Assembly (NCBI RefSeq): GCF_900302455.1
Contig: NZ_ONZG01000006.1
Location: forward strand, 62,001 to 126,000
DNA: 64,000 bases
Origin: Falsiruegeria mediterranea M17
GTDB taxonomy: Bacteria; Pseudomonadota; Alphaproteobacteria; Rhodobacterales; Rhodobacteraceae
Reading direction: 5' to 3'
Part shown: positions 60,101-64,000 of the stretch, one piece after another
Layout: the number at the start of each line of letters is the position of its first letter
How positions within the stretch are numbered: the stretch's first letter is position 1
Notes under the pieces: model-generated
What the model was told of the DNA's origin: nothing
Databases searched by the model: none
What the model saw: the letters and a program-made list of their open reading frames with translations, nothing else
Translations under genes and position numbers: made by a program

Positions 60101-62024
60101 GTTCCCGGTGACGCTGCGGGTGGACGATGGCACTGGCCTGTCGAACGCGCGCGCTATTGACGCCACCCGCGTCACCATTCGCGCGCGCCCCTTGGCGGAT
60201 GCAGGCGGCAACCGCGATGTGTGCTCGGGCGAGCCGATCCTGTTCGACGCCTCGGACAGCGCCGACCCCGATGGCGGCTTGCTGCTCTACGAGTGGAACT
60301 TTGGCGATGGCAGCAACTCGGATCTGATCAATCCGACAAAGACCTATGAGCTGCCCGGGGTTTATCCTGTCACCCTGACCGTGCGGAACGAGACGGGGAC
60401 ACAATACGGAACCGACATTGACCGGATCGCGGCTCTGGTGCGCGAGGGACCGATTGCCGATGCAGGGGGCGACCGGACCGTCTGTTCAAACCAGCGGGTG
60501 CGGTTTGACGGCTCAGGCTCGACGGATGCAGATGGTGCGGTCAACGCGTTCTCGTGGACCTATGGCGATGGCAATACTGGCAGCGGTGAAAGCCCGGTCC
60601 ATATCTTCAAGCGTCCCGGAACCTATGCGGTGACCCTGACGATCACCGGCGAGGCGCGCGGCGCTTGCAGCCCGCTCGACAGTGATGTGGCCAATATCAC
60701 CGTGATTGCAGCCCCCACGCTTGAGATCGCGGGATCGGACCGCGCAGCGGCTGGAATGCCTGCAAGTTTTGCCGCGAATTTGGGTCAACTGGGCGGCGCG
60801 CAAGCGCAGGGGTTTGCGTGGGAGGTCTCGGACGGGACAACAATGGATGGCCCGGAGTTGGTCCACACCTTTGCTGAACCGGGCGAGTATTTCGTCACCC
60901 TGCGCACCAACTTGACCGGCGGCACCGAAGGGTGCACCGATCTGGCGGTGGTGCGCAAGGTGACCGTCAACGCCGCCCCCGAGCCTGTTATTGATGTGGT
61001 AGCCGAGGTTGCCGTGGGCGAAGCGGTACGCTTTGACGGTGGTGGCTCGACAGATGCGGATGGGGCAATCACCCGCTTCCGCTGGGACTTTGGCGACGGT
61101 GGCGCGGCGGATACTGTGCTGGCCTCGCACCGCTTTACCGATCCGGGCGACAAGACCGTGGTCCTGACCGTCTGGGATGACGCGGGCGTCGGCAACTCCG
61201 AGCAGAAGCTGGAAAAGGTGATCCGCGTGACACCTGCACCGGTGGCCGGATTGGTGGCTGACGGCGCGGTTTGTCCGGGCGTTGACACGCCATGGAGCGT
61301 GAATGTGGCCGACGGTACGCAAGTGATCTGGACCTTTGGTGACGGTACCCAGGCCCAAGGGGCCACCGTCGATCACGTCTTTGCTGCCCCAGGCCAATAC
61401 CCTGTCCGTGTCAGCATGGACGACGGGCGCGGGCTGCTCAGCAGTCAGCGTAACGAAGAGACCTATGTGCGGGTCAATTCCGAACCCACGGCCCTGGCCG
61501 GCCCTGACCGGATCGTGTGTCCTGGTGACACGGTGACGTTTGATGCAGGTGCCTCTGGCGACCTGGACGGAAAGATCACCGATTGGAGCTGGGAGTTCAG
61601 CGATGGCGTGATCCTCGAGGGGCAGCGGGTAGAGCGGGTCTTTGACAGCCCGGCGGATCTGATGGTCCGTTTGCGGGTACGTGACGACAGTGGCGCGTTT
61701 GGCTGTGACGTCGGCACCGATGCCGCGCGGGTTCTGATCAATGCGGCCCCGGTGGTGGATGCCGGTCCCGACCGTACCGTGCCAGTGGGGGCGGCGCATG
61801 ATGTGGTGCGCTTTGCCGAAGAAAATGCACGCGATCCGGATGGGCAGGGCACGCAGGTGACCTGGGCCTTTGGCGACGGGACCGAGGCCAGCGGAGCCGT
61901 GGTTCGACACCGCTATACTACGCCAGGCAGCTATACCGTAACGGTGCGCGGGCAGGACAGCACCGGCCTGGTCTGCGGAATCGGTCGTGATACCGCGACG
62001 ATCACCGCTGTGGCACGAGAGTGA
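57171..62024 (+). CDS. Secreted protein with fifteen PKD-type repeats
   Basis: A 1617-residue protein with a signal peptide (about 1-25, AAALAMILSPIPLVAQ). About 310 residues without repeats come next, with Asp-rich FDPEIGGDNDFTHGGPGDSE. About fifteen PKD domains follow; the W-x-FGDG-like motif occurs near residues 344, 430 and onward to 1565, as WDFGDG, WTFGDG, WSMGDG, WEFDDL, WAFGDG. PKD domains are beta sandwiches in surface and adhesive proteins. Several later repeats start with Cys (CSGEPILFDAS, CSNQRVRFDGS, CPGDTVTFDAG) and end near another, which suggests disulfides. No C-terminal anchor is seen. ATG 57171 has AGAGGGGAA upstream. Confidence 0.9.
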   Translation: MWWRKGCAAAALAMILSPIPLVAQVATVSDGLLVVYGPQAPSREGDVDRREQIFFSIPADLKDRVYVRIFDPEIGGDNDFTHGGPGDSETTFRVFGGAGAYTEADRPEPVADGAREPRLIPYDPVTQPGELIREKAWGADRATDGRWVSLGALRARQGEIVEGRAYFRIDVQGSKGNDGNGYTLGVSLSRDRARAPQGLEIFSYRPTVRWSAGTTATQVWFTRKTDGPFQVQSFDGANGTLALVTDYGDLGLRISGQNFWTSDTVDTDETNLAISLLGGFETPNDVTLAVFDAAGDPVPLDMPPKLAPEPSRPTAVGTGRPLADCRSVAFDGSQSIGLTPLGYAWDFGDGNTSTEPVVAHRYADPGRYIARLRVLDPGTRPGRGDEVTVPVHVRNAPVAVPGTDIVVAPGQTVEFDGSNSQPSDSPITGYGWTFGDGGKAEGARTAYVYKTPGQYRAVLRVRDDSVHPCDVGLATRRVVVNFAPVAEAGTDQSAIVGQTVIVSAGASYDVDGLLNTYRWSMGDGTVLEGETVTHQYQESGSYQVLLTVIDDSGVANNLATDGMRIEVNAPPEPTFTIPDRPVSVSELAMLDGSASSDADGQILSYIWDFGDGAMGEGPAVDYAWTRAGEYTVTLTVEDDSGTASALQSFSRIIRVDAAPVADAGPDQFVTASEVSFSGGGSVDPDGAVTEWLWDFGDGGTASGQNVKHAYLRPGTYEVALTVRDDSGAPLNTDRATMQVTVNATPIADAGPPQVVAPGEEFVVSGRASVDPDGEVADYIWTFPDGQTVRGLRAAHTINEPGLYRIGLMVRDNFQGGAAEDESEVFITVNAPPVAVAGADRLIAPGDTLQFDAGQSFDSDGQVTNFRWEFDDLGDPLEARTVERHYPTPGVWSAQLVVTDNSGVLNSTAADDMTIRVNHPPVAEAGPDIDTDKLYVAFDASQSKDADGDALMYEWDFGDGSPAAYGTQVTHVYPRSGVFPVTLRVDDGTGLSNARAIDATRVTIRARPLADAGGNRDVCSGEPILFDASDSADPDGGLLLYEWNFGDGSNSDLINPTKTYELPGVYPVTLTVRNETGTQYGTDIDRIAALVREGPIADAGGDRTVCSNQRVRFDGSGSTDADGAVNAFSWTYGDGNTGSGESPVHIFKRPGTYAVTLTITGEARGACSPLDSDVANITVIAAPTLEIAGSDRAAAGMPASFAANLGQLGGAQAQGFAWEVSDGTTMDGPELVHTFAEPGEYFVTLRTNLTGGTEGCTDLAVVRKVTVNAAPEPVIDVVAEVAVGEAVRFDGGGSTDADGAITRFRWDFGDGGAADTVLASHRFTDPGDKTVVLTVWDDAGVGNSEQKLEKVIRVTPAPVAGLVADGAVCPGVDTPWSVNVADGTQVIWTFGDGTQAQGATVDHVFAAPGQYPVRVSMDDGRGLLSSQRNEETYVRVNSEPTALAGPDRIVCPGDTVTFDAGASGDLDGKITDWSWEFSDGVILEGQRVERVFDSPADLMVRLRVRDDSGAFGCDVGTDAARVLINAAPVVDAGPDRTVPVGAAHDVVRFAEENARDPDGQGTQVTWAFGDGTEASGAVVRHRYTTPGSYTVTVRGQDSTGLVCGIGRDTATITAVARE

Positions 62025-62075
62025 GAGGTGGAATTTTGAAGACGTGGTTGGGGATGTGAACTAGGATTGGCGGCA

Positions 62076-63788
62076 ATGAGATTCCCTTTGCGCCTTAAAT
62101 TCTTTGTGTTTGCTGTTTTGCTTGCCGTCGGTCCCCTGGCCTTGGTCGGTCAGAATCTGACACGGCTCTCGCGGGATGAGCTCAAAAGCGCTGCCAACGA
62201 AGATCTGACCACCGTGGCCGCGCAGTTGCGCACCGCGTTTGACAACACGTTCGAAGGGCGCTGGCTAACGCCGCTGATGGTCATTCGCAACGCAGTGGAC
62301 AGCAACGAATTGGGGGTGCCGCAGAAAGTGTCCCTGCTGACATTGGGGTTGGAGGAGTTGCCCCAGGTCGTCGCTTTGCAACTGTCCGTCGAAGGTTCGG
62401 ACCTGCCCATTTTAGTCGCGAACGAGGGGTTTGCCGGTAAACTCGCACAGGCCGGGTTGGACCCGGTCGGGACCCTTGCGACCTCTCCCGATCTGATCCG
62501 TGCGTTTGCAGGCACGGGCCAGTTTGGCCGCCCGGTTGTGAACCGAGTGCCCGAGACCGGCGATTGGCTGGCAACTCTGGCGCTGCCGCTGACGACGCAG
62601 ATCGCAGGGCGACAGGTGACGATGGCAGCGAAGATCGAGCTGTCGATCCTGGGGGATATGGTGCGCCGCCACCCCTTTGCGCAGCGCGGCGAGATTTCCA
62701 TCGTCGATCAGGCTGGGCGGCGGGTGCTGGGTGACAATCCGGAACTTTTGATCCAGCGCCAAATCGTGGCCTCGACCATGCCGTTGATCGTGGCGGGTGC
62801 GCGGGCCGATGCGCTGGAACCCTATGTGCGCCCCGACGGCATGGCGATGCTCGGGGCCTATGCCTTTCCCGACTGGTTCCAATGGGCGGTGATCACCGAG
62901 TTGAGCGAAGACAACGCTTATGCGGTGGTCAATGCTATTACGCGACAGATCCTGATCGTTGGCCTGATCGGCTTTGCCATTGCCGCCGTGGGGGCCTTGA
63001 TCTTTGCCCGTCAGCTGACCCGGCCGATTCTGGCGATCGGGTCGGTGGCGGAAAAGGTGGGCGAGGGGGATTTTGCGGCGCGTGTCGAAAACGTCCGGGC
63101 ACGGGATGAGATCGGCGATCTGGCGCGCCGGATCAACCAGATGATCAGCCACCTGGGCGAGCGGATGGAACTGATGAAATTTGTCTCGCATGGCACCATG
63201 TCCGCGATCCAGAAGGCCGAGACAGAGGGGATGGAGCGCGGGGGCGAACGCCGCAAGATCTCTGTCATCTTTACGGATATCCGCGGCTATACGGAGTTTT
63301 CGGAACGGGTGCCGCCCGAAGTTGTGATCGAAGTGTTGAACCAATATTTCGATGTGCAGGCCGACATCGTGACCGAGTATGGTGGCGATGTGGACAAGTT
63401 CATTGGCGATGCACTTGTTGCGGTTTTCGAGGGCGAAGACATGGAATTGCGCGCAGTGGAGTGTGCGGTGGGGATCACGCAGGCCATGGCGCGGTTGCTC
63501 GAGCAGCATCCCGAACATAACCTGCATGTGGGCATAGGCGTGGCCTCGGGCGAGGTGGTGATGGGGGCCATGGGGGCACGGGACCGGATGGATTTTACCG
63601 TGCTTGGATCGACCGTGAACCTGTCCGCCCGGCTCTGTTCCAAGGCCGAGCCGGACCAGGTGCTGATAGATCAGGCCACCCGCGATGCAGCATTGGATCG
63701 AAACGGAGTGACCTTTGAGGCCCTCGATCCGATCCCGCTCAAGGGGTACGCAGACCCGGTGCCTGCCTTCTCTGCCAAACGCGCTTAA
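62076..63788 (+). CDS. Membrane-bound class III adenylate/guanylate cyclase with HAMP
   Basis: A 570-residue sensor cyclase. Helix 1 (about 8-26, FFVFAVLLAVGPLALVG) and helix 2 (about 287-311, ILIVGLIGFAIAAVGALIFA) flank a periplasmic sensor of about 260 residues, Cache-like in size. A HAMP linker (about 311-363) leads to the cyclase domain (from about 395). VIFTDIRGYTEFSERV has the first metal Asp, GGDVDKFIGDALVAVFEG the second, and DFTVLGSTVNLSARLC is also present. It would make cAMP (or cGMP) on an envelope signal. AGGA is 9 nt before the ATG. Placed 51 bp after the PKD gene, it likely senses events related to those envelope proteins. Confidence 0.9.
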   Translation: MRFPLRLKFFVFAVLLAVGPLALVGQNLTRLSRDELKSAANEDLTTVAAQLRTAFDNTFEGRWLTPLMVIRNAVDSNELGVPQKVSLLTLGLEELPQVVALQLSVEGSDLPILVANEGFAGKLAQAGLDPVGTLATSPDLIRAFAGTGQFGRPVVNRVPETGDWLATLALPLTTQIAGRQVTMAAKIELSILGDMVRRHPFAQRGEISIVDQAGRRVLGDNPELLIQRQIVASTMPLIVAGARADALEPYVRPDGMAMLGAYAFPDWFQWAVITELSEDNAYAVVNAITRQILIVGLIGFAIAAVGALIFARQLTRPILAIGSVAEKVGEGDFAARVENVRARDEIGDLARRINQMISHLGERMELMKFVSHGTMSAIQKAETEGMERGGERRKISVIFTDIRGYTEFSERVPPEVVIEVLNQYFDVQADIVTEYGGDVDKFIGDALVAVFEGEDMELRAVECAVGITQAMARLLEQHPEHNLHVGIGVASGEVVMGAMGARDRMDFTVLGSTVNLSARLCSKAEPDQVLIDQATRDAALDRNGVTFEALDPIPLKGYADPVPAFSAKRA

Positions 63789-63808
63789 ATGGGCTGTAAC
63801 TCGGGGGG

Positions 63809-64000
63809 CTCCCGCGCCCGGGCTATCCCGACTGCGTCGGCACCGCCAACGGTCTTGGGCCGAGCGCCGGGCAAAGCCCGGCGCGGTTCCGGCCAGGGGC
63901 ACTCTCCCGTCTGAAATGGCTTAAGTCGGTTGCGGCCAGACGCAGCCGCCGAGCGCAGCGAGGCCCGGCCCAACGGGAGGAGATGCCCCGATAGGGGGCA
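63809..64000. repeat. Structured palindromic intergenic element, copy C (cut by window end)
   Basis: Left arm CTCCCGC (63809-63815); CCGAC-TGC-GTCGG (63828-63840); TTGGGCC (63855-63861) with GGCCCAA (63967-63973); inner GCGCCGGGC-AAA-GCCCGGCGC (63864-63884); TGCCCC-GATAG-GGGGCA (63984-64000). The identical 33-bp block is 63949-63981. The right terminal arm lies beyond the window. It follows the cyclase stop by about 20 bp. Confidence 0.75.

Noticed and set aside
60513-61910. Long open frame antisense to the PKD gene
   Set aside because: High GC and repeated codon patterns keep antisense frames open. The product is His/Arg-rich without domains and no ribosome site precedes it; the sense strand has an obvious protein.
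57171-62024. Tandem DNA repeats or CRISPR-like array in the PKD gene
   Set aside because: The periodicity is at protein level, about 85-100 residues per domain, with strong DNA divergence. There are no short identical repeats with unique spacers.
1-64000. tRNA or rRNA genes
   Set aside because: I looked for conserved tRNA T-loop (GGTTCRANYCC-like) and rRNA blocks in the gaps. The hits seen at structured repeats lack acceptor-stem pairing.

Overview
This 64 kb window reads as a high-GC alphaproteobacterial chromosome segment, most likely from a marine Rhodobacteraceae (Roseobacter-group) bacterium. That assignment is an inference. It rests on gene content (a complete C-P lyase island, MttB/dimethylglycine dehydrogenase-type oxidoreductases, a fused indolepyruvate ferredoxin oxidoreductase, DUF1127 and FkbM proteins) and on strong GC bias at third codon positions. 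I saw no rRNA, tRNA, CRISPR array, insertion sequence or prophage gene. Almost every base is accounted for by genes, many of them with 4-bp ATGA stop/start overlaps.

Layout. 1-2.1 kb: tail of a class III aminotransferase, a DUF1127 protein, an FkbM methyltransferase. 2.2-10.6 kb: a codirectional beta-oxidation operon (FadJ-type fusion, thiolase, two acyl-CoA dehydrogenases, thioesterase, enoyl-CoA hydratase, acyl-CoA ligase) whose order recalls the pim dicarboxylate operon. 10.9-11.5 kb: rpe. 11.8-25.0 kb: a phosphonate island, phnCDEE plus a hexapeptide acetyltransferase, divergent phnF, then phnGHI-HAD-phnJKLN, an opposed DUF1045 gene and phnM. It takes up phosphonates, converts them to ribosyl phosphonates, cleaves the C-P bond in PhnJ and recycles the sugar phosphate. 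No phnP is present; DUF1045 or the HAD protein may fill that gap. 25.2-31.7 kb: a seven-gene minus-strand glycan-type cluster of unknown product (four glycosyltransferases, a histidine phosphatase, a polysaccharide deacetylase, a SAM methyltransferase). 32.3-34.6 kb: a large MscS-type channel. 34.8-40.6 kb: a peptide-type ABC transporter operon. 40.9-44.0 kb: a second methyltransferase of the same family, ackA, a GST and a DUF2189 membrane protein. 44.2-49.5 kb: a three-gene methylamine/betaine-type demethylation cluster. 49.6-54.3 kb: an unknown protein, a 1128-residue indolepyruvate ferredoxin oxidoreductase and its divergent Lrp-type regulator. 54.3-63.8 kb: a small lipoprotein, then an envelope cluster of a LysM/FecR/Ig protein, a 15-PKD-repeat secreted protein and a membrane class III adenylate cyclase.

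The most unusual non-coding signal is a family of about 190-bp GC-rich elements (10641-10829, 16579-16764, 63809-64000, with a shorter relative at 25095-25172 and a more distant one at 34632-34710). Their sequences differ but their helices are kept by compensatory base changes. The four whose far neighbour is visible all sit where two genes converge. The other convergent junctions have simple perfect hairpins instead, so the elements probably act as bidirectional 3'-end structures, though a mobile or RNA role is open.

Regulation visible in the sequence: three 11-bp-spaced Pho-box-like half-sites before phnC, a promoter plus TTGTCTA/TAGACAA operator between phnF and phnG, an attenuator-like hairpin with a T-tract between phnD and phnE, and a strong terminator just before the acetyltransferase.
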